Shown here one piece after another: positions 11,756-24,595 of a DNA stretch of 64,000 bases (within the stretch, counting starts at the first letter, position 1; every line of letters begins with the position of its first letter). This stretch comes from Fonsecaea monophora. Taxonomy: Eukaryota > Ascomycota > Eurotiomycetes > Chaetothyriales > Herpotrichiellaceae. The stretch lies in assembly GCF_001642475.1 (NCBI RefSeq), contig NW_019174050.1, forward strand, positions 35,163 to 99,162. The letters are read 5' to 3'. The notes below the pieces were generated by a model, which saw only the letters and a list, made by a program, of their open reading frames with translations, was not told the origin of the DNA and made no database searches. The position numbers and the translations under genes are program-made.

Positions 11756-13195
11756 ACTGTGGTTTGATAAGATCACCTTTGGCTGAGATAGGACGTTGTT
11801 AAGGAGACGCAAGGTTTGTGCTCGAGACAGTCACATAAGCTGTAGATTTATTTGGAGATACTGTCGTGAAGGAGAAGGATCGAGGAGGAATGACTTGGCT
11901 GCGTGGTATCTCTTTGACGTGATTTTGTTCCCTTTTTTGGCGTCTTGGTGATAACAAGCAACGGCCTCCTTTCAAGGGACACCCGTGCAACTAGGAGCGG
12001 GGGGCGAACCAGGGTCCCACGGTGGAAATGTGAATCAGGAGTAGAAGGATGACCTCGAGTAGGTGCTGCTGTCGCTTCCACTGCCTCTCTTTCTGGCCCG
12101 GTCCTGTAGAGAGAGTCAATGCTGAGCCCGAAATATCTGCAGTAGATGTTCCGTAGAGGTGCGTACGCCCTGTGTCCTTATCGTCTGGTCACTGTCCATC
12201 ACTTAAAATAAGGCGCCGGGGAGAATGATCATCGGCAATAACCCGATCGCGTTTTCTCATCTGTGGGTTAGGCATGCACTGCATGTTGGGTCAATTTTGA
12301 TGAGCTATTCCTTAGCTCTGAGTCGGGAAATTTCCTGCGGCCTATCGCGGGAGAGGCTGAAATGCAAGTCTGGTTTCACCATTGGCGACGCCCACTACGG
12401 GCGTGACCAATCCCACATGGTCTGCTGTTGACTCCCCCTCGGTCGCTTTGCATTTTCTCGAGCAGAGCGCAAAGTCCCACGCTGCTTTCAACGCGCTGAA
12501 ACAATCGAAGCCTGGTCAAGACTCGGCCCCATGGCGCATCAGGCCTCAAATTCACGGCCGCAGGCGAGATACCCTGGCCCATCCCGTTGGTGGCTTGATA
12601 TGGATCTGCATTTGCTGCTTACTTCCACGAGCGAGGACTACCTATCCCTCCTCCCATCAGTCCTTCTCTGCGTGGGCACGCGTTCAGAGACTTTAGCTTT
12701 CCCTCTCTCCCTCGACCCAGCCTCACACCGGCTGTCCCAAGTCCTTTCTGTTGTCCGCCCTCCTTCGACTGCGCGTGCCGCGTCAGGCCTGTGAACACCG
12801 ACCTCTTGAACCAAGTCACGGAAGTTGACACTTGTAACCGGCCGTTGGAAGTATCTCTATACGCGTTCACCCGGGTATCCTCTGCTAGGCCGATAGTCCG
12901 CCGTTATTACACAACAGCTGAGACGTTTGGAGGGACTCAGGTTGCACGGGGCCAGGTGCTATATTCTCGACTTATCGTGCCTTCTCCTGAACATCGGCGC
13001 CTTGGTGCGTACTTAAGAGCACACAAGAAGAGATTATTGAGAAAAAGTATCTAAGTACATGGGGTTCAGGGTCAAGAGGCTGTGTTCTACGAACATGTGT
13101 TCATGTGGGGACAAGGTGCTCGTGAATAATAACCACCCTTGTATCAATTGATCGGCACCTGCGTCGGGTTGTCTCAAGGAGTCTGCTCCCGCGCA
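11756..13195. promoter_or_regulatory. divergent intergenic region (dsd1 / 13196 gene)
   Basis: A 1.44-kb region between two divergently transcribed genes; it must hold both promoters. No open frame here has coding character. I did not recognise a specific operator. Confidence 0.45.
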
Positions 13196-16100
13196 ATGTC
13201 GATAGACAAGGGCAGCAATGGAGGGCAAGCCTTTGTCCGTCCGCCTGCGCATCCAGTACCGCAATTACAAAAACCTTTTGAGGAGTCAATGCTGGAATCA
13301 ATATCTGATCAGGTCCCGGAAGATGTCCCTACCGACGCCATGACACGAAGGACAATGCTTCTCGAGGCTCCTACCTATGAACGGGTGATTGCGGGCAGGT
13401 GGAAGCAGAAACCGGGAGAAAAATATCATCCACTCTGGAAACTCGTGGCGCAATTAACCTTTGGGATGCATCTATTATCACAGAACATGGCCATTTCGGA
13501 AGAGGAGGTCATGAGAATCTTGCAGTCTCACGTCGACGATATCGATGCCTTCCTGGAACGGACCACAGAGGATTTCGATCTTGCACAAAGCGATATCCAT
13601 GAGAGAATACGTTGTCTCAAGCTCCCGCTTGCACATGGAGAAGTGTTTGACCGAATGTTGGAGGATCGGGCATTTCGCGCTTCCATTCTCGAGGGGAACG
13701 AAAAGATTGATCATGTCATCAGCCGGACCAAGAGAGCGGCAAAAGATGCTCTGAAGGATGTACAGAAGGGATTCGATGCTACCAACGTCATGGAAAAATA
13801 CCTGTCAAAGTTGAACTCGACATGGAAGAGGGAATCGCCTGAGCACGAAGCCGTTCTAGTCGCTATGCTTGGGAACGTCGAAGGTTGGCGCCGAGCTTTC
13901 CTGGAGTTGCATCTACAAGGGAACAAGCTGGCTGGGTCTCTGAAGAAGCTCGCGGAGGTGGTTTCTGAGATGGAGCAAAGAGCTGCGGCTGTCAGCAGAA
14001 ATCTTGTGGTAAGACGATGTCTGCCCTCTTGTTGTCTCTCTTCTTACCGTTGCTAGGCTAGAGCTCAGAAGACCAAACACATTACTTCTCAGGATGCTGG
14101 CCGTGCCCCGTCTCAGTTAGGGTCCATCGCCGAGCACAAGCCACTCCCCAGTGAACCAGGTCGTCAACACTCGACCAGGAATTCATCTCGAAGTACCCAA
14201 CTTACCAGCTTCTCCAGTCGACCGAACAGCGGCCGCAAGTCAAGTCAAGGACTGAATTCACAACCTCAGTCTTACGGCCATCAGACGCCGCAATCTCCAG
14301 GATCTAGAAGACCAGGTAATGAAGGAATACCTGGGCAGTCATTTCCTGCCGAAATGCTGGCGACCGAAGGGCCACAGCTCGCCTCAGACCGAATTCACAG
14401 TCTGGGGGGCCTACTCATTCAACACGGCGAGGAGCATCTCGTTGAACTTCCAGCCGATGTTCCTGAAGATCTACTTCGGCAAGCGCCGGTCTCGATTAAG
14501 AATCGATTGAGCATGACACTCGGGCTGAAACCAAAAGACAATACGAGTCACCGCATATCTAGTGTCTACTATCCCAGAGCGTTGGGTGACCTTCTAAAGT
14601 CCCCTGCTATATCCTCTCTGTTACTTACCCCTCAGACCGCAAATTCGAAAGGCACACCGGTGCAGACAGTGATGTCGCCTGTCATTCCAGAAGGTAACGC
14701 TGACTTCTTTCTCTCTCGCGAACATAGTCCCTCGTTAGGGGTATTAAACCCGGATCACAAAAATGGCATCGACTCTGCCAAACCGTCTCCAACAGGCGCT
14801 CAGGCGTCGGCTCGGGCCTCGATAGTGGATCCATCAAGGCCAGTAACGCGTCGCTCATCAATCCCTAACCCAGCATTCACCTCTCATCCTGCTGTGATGT
14901 CCATGGCAGCTCCTCCGGTAGAGCTGCCGGCCCCGGTTGAGACAGTAGTCAGAGAAGAGTTGTTGAACTCTCCGTCCTCGCGGAAAGGCTCTCAATTTTC
15001 TAGCCTGGGGGAACCTGGACCAGAGTTGAATGAAGGTGAAATGACAAGGTCAACTTCCGCTTCAGCGCTGGACACGACAACGGCCATTGAGCAACCGACG
15101 ATCACCGTTGCTGTCGTGCCAGCATCCGGCGAAGAGGAAGGGCAGGGAAAGGCCGAAATGGAGATACAGATTCATCTTCAAACCCAAGTGGATGCGAGAA
15201 ACAGCACACAAAATGCTGCATATGGGTCGGTGGTGACACCTTTGCAGCCTCAGATCGCAGCTGCAGCGCCTCCGCCGTCTAAAGAAACCGAAAACGCCAA
15301 TGACGGCGAAAGATCAGCAATTCCCGTCGCTGCGTTCACAATTTTTGAAGACCAGGTCACATCTCAAACAACATCAGGTAACGTCTCAAATAACGTGCTT
15401 GCTCAGCAAGTCGACACACTGAGCCCAAAAAGAGAATTTATTGCCGAGTTAGAGGCCCATGTCCCTAACCCTCAACCCAAACCGAAGGAAGAGTTCGGAC
15501 CTGTAGAGCTGGAAGCTCCACATCAAACATTCAAGCTGCCTCCAAGGCCAGTTGCTGTGGCCGAAATCCCAGTAGAAGAAATTCCTCGCGCCAGCAAAGG
15601 CCTGCCTGCCGACTTGTTCAAGCTGCCTCCGAGACCCGTTGCCCTGGCCGAAATACCAGAGAAAGAAATTCCTCGTGCCAACAAAAGCCCTCCTAGCGAC
15701 GTGTTCAAGTTGCCTCCAAGACCAGTCGAAATTCCAGAAAAGGAAACTCCTCGTGCCAGCAAAAGCCCCCCTGGCGACTTATTCAAGCTGCCCTCCGAAC
15801 TCACAATCAAACCTGGCATGAAGCCCAAGGACTTTGGGGGTTCGAACAAGCCAGAGCCGATTCGACCCTTGAAGTTGAAGCTCGCCAAGAAAGACGGCAA
15901 GATTGTTCCCGTACAAGTCTCGAGCCCTGGCGGGAGTTCGCAGAGAGTGGATAGTCCGGGCCCCAAGCTCAAAATAGATGTTGTTGCAGATATCATCGAC
16001 AAACTCTCCTATACACCACCAGGTTCACCTATCCATGCCCGATCAGCTTCGAGTGTCTCTTCAAATTCGGCACAACGCTGGTCGCACCAATCGTCCCGTT

Positions 16101-16504
16101 CGCTAGGACCCCCGGAGCGGGCTCCTGCGCCCCCAGCTCCAGGAGGCCGACCGATGGTGGAACCTGATTTTGCCTCTGCGGGACAATTTGAGGGAGAACG
16201 TAAGCAGAAGAAAAAGAAGAAGAAAAACAGCAATGCTGGGGAGGGAAGTAAGAGTGGATGGAAAAGTCTGTTCCGGGGGAGCATTGCGGATAGCAGCAGC
16301 GTCACTACTGCAAAGAGCTCAGAAAGGGCTTCTATACACACAACGACGACGACGACAACGGGGACGGCAGCAACAACAACTACAACGAATGGGACTGGAT
16401 CAGCACCAAAGGCAGGCTCAGAGGCAGTTCCACCCCCTCAAGCGGACATGATGACTACGTCTGGCAAAGACGTACTCTGGTTCCGGGGAGATACGAAGAA
16501 ATGA
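13196..16504 (+). CDS. large conserved fungal protein of unknown function (helical N-terminus, P/S-rich C-terminus)
   Basis: Exons 13196-14008 and 14057-16504 (intron 48 nt, GTAAGA donor, CTTAC branch) give 1086 aa. The start chosen is the ATG opening MSIDKGS; the frame is open upstream. Residues about 60-270 form a helical, probably coiled-coil block (YERVIAGRWKQKPGEKYHPL, then AISEEEVMRILQSHVDDIDA) that I associate with an uncharacterised Pezizomycotina family. The rest is Ser/Pro/Thr-rich and likely disordered. It includes three tandem copies of a 26-29-residue FKLPPRPV repeat (nt 15530-15781), a lysine run (KQKKKKKKN) and threonine runs near the end. There is no catalytic motif or membrane segment. 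A scaffold or cytoskeleton- or trafficking-related role would fit but is speculative. A second in-frame acceptor at 14092 would drop 12 residues. Confidence 0.8.
15530..15790 (+). repeat. in-gene tandem repeat encoding FKLPPRPV units
   Basis: Copies start at TTC codons at 15530, 15617 and 15704, with a partial copy at 15782, giving spacings of 29, 29 and 26 codons. Each unit reads FKLPPRPV, then (A)EIP-x-(E/K)E, IPRA(S/N)K and a proline-rich tail. The third copy lacks three residues after PPRPV. Confidence 0.9.
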
Positions 16505-18357
16505 CTTGGTGTATCGTTTCAGCAAAGTCTGTGGCAAAGGCGCTGTTGGATATTGAAGGGGCTTCTCAGTTTTCGAGCTACTGGTTGGCAATCCAAGCAT
16601 GCTGAACAGGTGAGCAGGGTGCATATAAGATGATAAATCCTTTTAATCTAATCCTATGGATATTCACAAGCTTGGCTTTGATTGTTGTGCAGCAAGAGCT
16701 GATGGGTATCTTCGAATGTATCATTTTGGGACAAGCGTATCGACCGACGCTTGTACAAGTACAGTGTGAAGCCTGTAATGTCCAATGAGGGAAGAATGTG
16801 GCCGAGTGTTCTGTAGCTCCCAGTGGTGCCGAGAAGGCTAGACATGAGATGTGTCCGGATACTGTCACCAGTCAGAGAAGGTCGATCCGTCACGCGATTC
16901 AACGGCTCAGAATTGCTTGCCCTGATTAAGTTCCCTGGCGGTCGGCGGGCGCCGTGAGGGCTGCTGGCGAGGAGGAAGTGTGGGAGGCTTGGGGGCGCAC
17001 CCGGGGAGCGGATATGGGCACAGCGAGTGAGGCAGAGCGACTCTCTGTGTCTCGGCCACATTTGTCCATAGTGAAAACCATGGTCAGAATTTATAAAGCA
17101 GGGGACAGTGAGTGGTGAATGGACAGTTGGCTGGGTGGTGAGTTTGAAGCATGAACAGCTGACCGGTGTGCATGGACTTTTACCTTGTGAAACGCAGTCT
17201 GGAGATGGGGTGCGGTGCCGCTTGGTACAGGACTCCAATGACTTAGGCAAGGTGTTGCCCGTACCCAAGTACCTAGAGAGTAAAGGGAAGTCGGTGCAGG
17301 TGAGGGGCTCAGTTGCCGGCATCACGGCCAAAGGCATAAGGCTAAATTTAAGGCAGGCGAGAGCGGGTGGGCGCCCGGGTAGCCAATTGATGCCCATTGA
17401 TCAACTTTGGTCCAGAACTCGGGCCTTGCAAGCCTGCAACCCTGGAAGCCTGGTGGCCTCGAGGTCAAACCCCATCTCCACAAACCAACCAACAACCAAC
17501 GCCGACGCCTACTCGTACTCGCATGCGTGCTTGACTCGTTGCCATCATCCATTCCTCATCGGCTGCACCTCGCACCTCGCACCTCGATCTCGCACCTCAA
17601 CTTCGTCGTCGTCTTCAATTTCAGCCTACCTGCGTTCAATGTTTGCTGATTCCTCTTCATCGATCATCATCAAGACACCTATCTCATATTTCTTACACAA
17701 CCCTTATTCCTCGATTGAACAGTTGACTACCTCCACACGGCCGCCGTCGACGATTGAGCCTGCAAGCCCGCGATGCCTGACCAGCTACAACTGAACCTAC
17801 TTATACGTATCTAGAGGTTCGCCGGTATATCTACATACTCCTGTCGAGTCCGTCTCGGTGTTCGAAGACGTCTCAGCATCACGAGAACCTCGCATTTCGC
17901 TCCTGAGCCGGCCTACCCTGGGACTGAACCGAGCATGGTGACTGCATCTCCCTGCGCCCGACGCGAGATCCATATCAACTATATCAGACCATGAGCGGAA
18001 GGGAACAGCGGCAAGGGTGAAGAGTCAACGTCGAAGGAACATTTACCGGGGAAAAGAGAAGGTACGCAGCACGCACATTACAATTTGCGAGCAAGAGCCT
18101 ATCTGGACATTGAGGTTCTGAACTTCTGCACCTGGACATCATTGCTGCTTCGCACAGCAATTTGCGTGCTTGTTGGCCGTTTGCTCACTCTTGCCTGGGT
18201 TTGCGCTATTTGCTCTGTGTTCGTTGGGCTACTCCTTTGGTCATATTGCTATTTTACATTCGTGTTTTCTGTCCAACATGCCTGAGACATGGTTGCGCAG
18301 TTGAATTGACGTGGAATCCCAGATCCGGACCAAGTCCTTGCTTTCCTATTTCTCGCC
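16505..18357. promoter_or_regulatory. upstream region and probable long leader of adenylate cyclase
   Basis: A 1.85-kb region between the 13196 gene and the adenylate cyclase ATG. Bases 17460-17800 are rich in CAACC/TCG pyrimidine-type sequence on the plus strand, as in fungal promoters and 5' leaders. Open frames on either strand (up to 247 codons at 16654-17397 minus) have no family character. Confidence 0.4.
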
Positions 18358-21300
18358 ATGTCCCGTACGAACAATGATGTGGCGCCGTGGGACACCAGGC
18401 CTCCGCAGTCAATGCCCCCGAAAGCCATGGCCATCTTTGGAACCGGAGGTCCCACGAATACTACAAGCCGTCAGCAGTTCTCGCAATCTCGGGCGCTTCA
18501 TGACATCGCTCCTTGGGACACCCAGCTTCCTGACGATGACGATATAGTGCCTTGGGAACGCGATCCCCAGGCACATATTTCAGGCACGCGGCCACTGAAT
18601 TCATCTTATTTCAACGATTCTAGCGGCCGGGATGCTCCAGGTTCGTCAAGGCGTCCGGATACGGCCAGAACAAATACATCAGATTCGCCGGATTATGATG
18701 GTGATGCAAGACGGCCGTCGATAGCTAGTGCTACAACGGTCAGCAGTACAGGTTCAAGGAGCAGCACCGCTAATGGCCGGTTCCATAAAAGCTTGAAGGG
18801 TTTCTTTGGTGAAGATCCTACAGATTCCCGGAAGGGATCGACGGCAGACTTAGGAGAGTCAGTGCCACTTGCCAGTTCGTCGGACAAGCCATCACAGCGG
18901 AGTGGTTCTGTCCAGACTCAGACCACCGTTGATGATCGACCCAAGACTCCTGCTCCTCTTCCTTCTAGTGATGTTACGCCTTGGGCTTATCAAAATTTTG
19001 AAGATGTCTCAAACTTTGGTTCGGCACCGATCCGACAGGAGCAACAACAGCAGCAACAGCCGCAACACGAAACCTTACAGCCAGTTCCACCGGCCTCTAC
19101 TCACAGGCGTGGTTTGCTTCATCGACACACAAGAAGTAAAGAAGACCCACCAAAAGGCCTGCAAACCCCGGCCTCAATGCCCAAAAGGCCTTCGACAAGT
19201 CGCGAGTCATCGACGAGCAACCTGGCCTTCTACCGCAATACACCGCCAAACAGCACGCCCATGAGCTCTTCTACAACGCTCACGCGCAATGCCAGCCCAG
19301 CGCCTCAATCACGCAAGGACGCTCCGACGCAATCCGAAAAGAGATCGATATTTTCGAAACTCACGAAATCGCGTAAGGACAAACAGCCGTCCCAGCCTGA
19401 GCCGATCAAGACCACTGTTGAGCCGCCACGGCCACCAGAGGAGCACAAGAAGGGTAGAACACAGTCGACCAGAACCACCGCCTCGGATATCTCTGATAAT
19501 AAAAGAGATAGAGAGACGAGCGTTGCATCGGTTGACAGCGCATCAACGATCAAAGCCACCGACCCCTCTCCGAAGCTTGATCGCACACAAACGGCGTCAT
19601 CAAAGACGAGTAGGTTCACTCGTCATGGGAGACATCGTGGACCTAGCATCCAAAGTGATACCTCGGAGAAGGGCAAAGCAACAAGTGCACAGGCTCCGAT
19701 GCAAGCGGGGGTCTTCAGCCTTGACACGAATTTTGATGATATGTCAGACATTATTTCTCAGCCACCAGTCCCAAAAACTCCTGGGGAAGCAGGGATCTGG
19801 ACGGGAAAAGCTTCCGCGACGCCCATGTCAGAACTCTCTGCCCCCGCTTGGGATGCCCCGGATAGTTGGGCTGTTAAGGGGCAGGAAGATGAGGTGCTTG
19901 ACAGCTTGCCAGAAATCAATGAGGACGGCCTGCCGGCCATCCAGGAAGAGGATGGCATATCCTACTTTATGCGTGTCTTCAGGACCGATGGGACGTTTGC
20001 GACCTTGTCCATGTCTATTAATGCGACTGTGGCAGAGGTGCTTCAATCTCTTGCCAAAAAATCCGTTCTCCATGACTCTATTGAAAACTACCAACTCCTC
20101 ATGCGCAAACATCAATTGTCCAGACAGTTGGGGTCGGGAGAACGTCCTGTGGCCATGCAGAAAAAGCTCTTGTACCTTGCAGGGTACACAGAAAGGGACA
20201 GGGTGGAAGAGGTGGGCAGAGAGGACAACAGCTACCTCATTCGATTCACGTTCAGCCATGAGAAACAGACGGGTTACGGCAGCGGCCTTGACAAAGACCC
20301 GGCTTTCAACAAGATGCAGAAATTCAGCCATGTGGATCTTTCCGGGAAGTCGCTTGTAACAATACCGATTATCCTTTATACAAAGGCCTCGGAAATAATT
20401 TCCATCAATCTTTCACGGAACCTTGCACTCAAGGTGCCAAAGGACTTTATCACCGCCTGCATCAATCTGCGCGAGATCAAATTCACGGGCAATGAAGCGT
20501 GGCGGCTACCACCCAGCTTGGCCTGGGCGAGCCGGCTGACTGTGCTTGACGTGTCAAACAATCGGCTGGAACAATTGGAACACGCTGAACTGCACAGATT
20601 AATGGGCCTTGTGAGCTTGAAGCTGGCAAACAATAAGTTGTCGGAATTGCCGCCCAACTTTTCGTACTTTCGCCAGCTTCGCAGCCTGAACGTTTCCTCC
20701 AACAACTTTACCACATTTCCAGAAAACATATGCAGCTTGAAGTCCTTGGTCGACCTTGACATCAGCTTCAACAAGCTCTCCTCGCTCCCGAAAATCTCAC
20801 AACTGACCACTCTCGAACGCCTGTGGGTCACGAACAATGATCTGAAAGGCCCCTTCAACGAGACTTTCGCAAGTCTGATCAATCTGAAGGAGATCGATGC
20901 AAGGTTCAACGCAATTACCAACATCGATAATGTAACAGGTCTTCCGAATCTCGAACAGTTACTTGTCGGTCACAACAACATCACGACATTCAAAGGCTCG
21001 TTTCCGAAGTTGCGAGTATTGGTCCTGGATCACTGCCCGATCACGTCGTTCGAGTTGGATCAGCCTGTGCCTACGCTGTCTAGCCTTAATATTGCTTCAG
21101 CGAAACTAGTCGAGTTCAAGGAAACAATGTTCGACCACATGCCAAACTTGCAAAAGCTGAACCTGGACAAGAACCACCTTTCGAATATGTCTTCTCAGAT
21201 CGGACGGCTGACGAAACTTGAGTTCCTGAGCATGGCCAAAAACCCGCTGAACATAGTTCCTCCGTCCATTGGCAATCTCGCGGAGCTCAAATTTCTGAAC

Positions 21301-24300
21301 CTCAGGGAGTGCAATGTCAAGAGCCTCCCTCCTGAGATCTGGTACTGCAGGAAGCTGGAGACACTGAATCTTTCCTCAAATGTGTTGGAGACCTTTCCCA
21401 AGCAGAACGCGGCTCCGCCTCCAAGTGAGCCCAAAGACTACACACCTACAGCTACTCCAGGCCTGTCAACTTCTCCCAGCTTCGACGATCTGGGCAAGCT
21501 TGAAGACTTCCAGGCCCGCCGACCAAGCCAGGCGTCATCGGGAATGATGAGTATCGGTAGCTCCCCAGGCGCACGGAAGAATTCCGTCGTTTCGTTGAGT
21601 GCTCATCGAAAGCAATCCGTGATCTCAAGAACAAATACAGAGTATTCGATGTCGACCGCGACTCGGAAGGATTCCAACATATCACAAGCTCGACTACAAA
21701 ATACATTTGCCGGCTCACTGCGGTACCTGTACTTGGCTGACAATCGCCTTGAAGACGACGTCTTCCGGGAACTCGTCCTCTTGCCAGAGCTCCGCGTTCT
21801 CAATCTGTCATACAACGAACTAGACGACTTCCCCCAGGGCGTGTTGCGACGCTGGCCTCAAATGAGTGAGCTCTATCTCTCAGGAAATGAGCTCACATCT
21901 CTACCTTCCGATGACCTCGAAGAGAGTAGTAATCTGAGAATATTGCATTTGAACGCAAACCGTTTCCAAGTTCTTCCGGCCGAGCTCTGCAATGTGCACA
22001 AACTGTCAACCCTCGATGTCGGGAGCAACTCACTGAAGTACAACGTCTCAAACTGGCCGTACGACTGGAACTGGAACCGCAACACGAATCTCAAGTACTT
22101 GAACTTCTCCGCCAACAAACGCCTAGAAATCAAGCCTGCTGCGCACCAGAACCAGTCACATTTCCATTCAATGAACCGCAATGACACTACGGACCTCACA
22201 AGCTTCAATACCCTGAAGTACCTCCGCGTGCTGGGTCTTATGGATGTGACACTTTTGACGAACACGATTCCGGATGATAACGAAGATCGCCGTGTACGAA
22301 CCTCGGCATCCGTCGTTGGGGCATTGATGTATGGTATGGCAGATACTCTGGGCAAGAACGAGCATCTGTCAACCTTGGATCTCCTGAAACCGAATTTTCG
22401 AGGCCAAGATAGCGAGATACTCATTGGGATGTTCGACGGCCAGACCATGTCGAGCGGCGGTTCCAGGATTGCCAAGTATTTGCACGAGAACTTCTCGGCA
22501 GTCTTCTATGACGAGCTGAAAAAGGCAGAGAATCTGAAGGACACTCCGATAGATGCCCTTAGACGAACTTTCCTGACAATCAACAAGGACATGGCCAATT
22601 TTGCGAGCAGCAACTTCGACACGAAGGAGCACAGGTTGGCTAATGGTCACCGGGGTTCGACTGTCGCAAACATCCTGGGTCCCGACGATTTGAGTTCAGG
22701 GGGGGTGGCGGCAGTCTTGTATATCAGTGGACAGGAACTGCACGTCGCGAATGTGGGTGATATTGAGGCCATTCTCATCCAATCCAATGGGCAGCATCGG
22801 CAATTGACGAGAAAACACGACCCAGCGGAGCCTGGTGAACGGGAACGGATTAGGGAGGCTGGAGGGTATGTCTCTAGGCAAGGCAGACTCAACGATGTCC
22901 TCGAAGTTAGCCGAGCATTTGGCTACTACAGCCATATGCCCTCAGTCATCGCCGCGCCACACACGTTCAAATGCCAGATTACCGAGTCGGACGAGCTCAT
23001 CGTCGTGGCCACGAAAGAGTTTTGGGATTACGTTACGGTGGATGTCGCGGTCGACGCGGCTCGAGCCGAGAAGAACGATCTCATGCTGGCTGCTCAGAAA
23101 CTAAGGGATCTTGCAATGGCGTTTGGTGCGAGAGACAAGATCATGGTCATGGTCCTCGGAATTTCCGACCTGAGAAAGAGAGGCAATCATCGTTTCCGCG
23201 GGACCAGTCTGTCGATGGCGAAGGAGATGGGTCTCGACGAAGGGGCTATATTCCCGAGTTCCCGGAAAGCTCGGCGGAAGGGAGAGACACTCGTTGGCGA
23301 CTCCCGGCTTGCTCGACTCGAAGAGCCGGAACCACCAGTGGGCGATGTTGCGATATGCTTCACTGACATCAAGAATTCAACGGCATTATGGGAAATCCTT
23401 CCAGTGCCCATGAGATCGGCGATAATGATGCACAACGAGCTCATGCGGCGACAGCTTCGTATCATCGGTGGTTATGAAGTTAAGACGGAAGGCGATGCAT
23501 TCATGGTGTCATTTCCCACCGTGACATCAGCGTTGCTTTGGTGTTTCAGCTGCCAGAGTCACCTTCTAGAATTGCCCTGGCCCCAGGAGATCCTGGAGAC
23601 GGTTCATTGCCAGGAAAAGTTGGACTCGGAGCAGAACACCATCTACCGTGGGCTGTCAGTCAGAATGGGAATGCACTGGGGGCGGCCCGTGTGTGAGCAG
23701 GATCCGATCACTCGAAGAATGGATTACTTCGGTCCCATGGTCAATAAAGCTGCCAGAGTCTCCGCTGTGGCCGACGGCGGACAGATTACTGTGAGCAGCG
23801 ACTTTATTGCCGAGGTTCAAAGGACACTGGAAAGCTATGCAGACGATGACCGGCGAGATTCTGTCGGCTCAGAGGATACAGTTAATGACGATCCGTTGTC
23901 GGTCCAGATTCGCCGCGAGCTCCGTCAACTGAGCAGCCAAGGGTTTGAGGTCAAGGATCTTGGAGAGAAGAAGCTGAAGGGCCTCGAAAACCCGGAATAC
24001 ATCTACCTGATGTATCCTCACTCGTTGGCAAGTCGGCTGGAAATACCGCCTGGTGCGGAGCAGAAAGTCCAGCTGGGAGGCGAGTCGCCTTCCACGGGCG
24101 ACGACAAAGGCCAACCGGGCACTCTCGGCAAAGATAGCCAACTGAAGGATCTGCAGCTGGACGAGGTCTGGAAACTCTGGGATATTGCTCTGCGCCTGGA
24201 GATGTTGTGCAGCTGTCTAGAGGCTCCGGAGCGGTCAGCCGGACTGCACAAGCCTGAATTGAGTCTGCTCACCCGAATGAAAGAACGGGGCGGCGTCCAA

Positions 24301-24595
24301 ACAGATGGGTTCATGATGAATCTTCTGGAACACCAGGTGACGCGAGTCGAGGTAAGCAGAATAGCTAATTCTATCGTCTGTGTGGGAGACAAGCTAACAC
24401 ATTTGGTAGGCATGTGCAACGACCCTGCAACTTCGACACATGTACCAGCCTTTCCAGAAGGGAGTCAGCCTCTTTGATCAGGCTAAGCCAATCAGCGAGA
24501 TTCTGCGCGAGATATCGACAATCCTCGCGGAAGTCAAAGAAGAGCGCAACCAGATTCATACTCCCGACACTGGAGAAGAAACCGACTCGGAATGA
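18358..24595 (+). CDS. acyA: adenylate cyclase (fungal, RA-LRR-PP2C-like-class III cyclase)
   Basis: Exons 18358-24351 and 24410-24595 (intron 58 nt, GTAAGC donor, CTAAC branch) give 2059 aa, usual for filamentous fungi. The enzyme makes cAMP from ATP and is peripheral at the plasma membrane, downstream of G-alpha and Ras. Domains in order: a disordered N-terminus with G-alpha-interaction-type PWDT motifs (first at residues 10-13); a Ras-association domain at about 534-632; leucine-rich repeats at about 656-1015 and 1120-1290, split by a Ser-rich linker; a PP2C-like domain at about 1330-1602; and the class III cyclase domain at about 1662-1830. Metal-binding Asp1670 (ICFTDIKNST) and Asp1713 (KTEGDAF) are present. 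The C-terminal tail is helical. The PP2C-like domain looks catalytically degenerate. Exon 2 is supported by frame closure and by the helical tail it adds. Confidence 0.97.

Noticed and set aside
11756..11812. N-terminal extension of D-serine dehydratase
   Set aside because: The frame is open only from a TTG codon; the first ATG at 11755 starts the conserved protein.
16654..17397. 247-codon minus-strand frame upstream of adenylate cyclase
   Set aside because: Pro/Ser/Leu-rich composition, no domain, and it lies in a promoter-like region; judged non-coding.
17108..17794. 228-codon plus-strand frame upstream of adenylate cyclase
   Set aside because: Ser/Thr-rich with no motif; more likely part of the leader or promoter.
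19289..20359. 356-codon plus-strand frame inside adenylate cyclase
   Set aside because: Second-frame overlap within the cyclase N-terminus; Arg-rich shadow.
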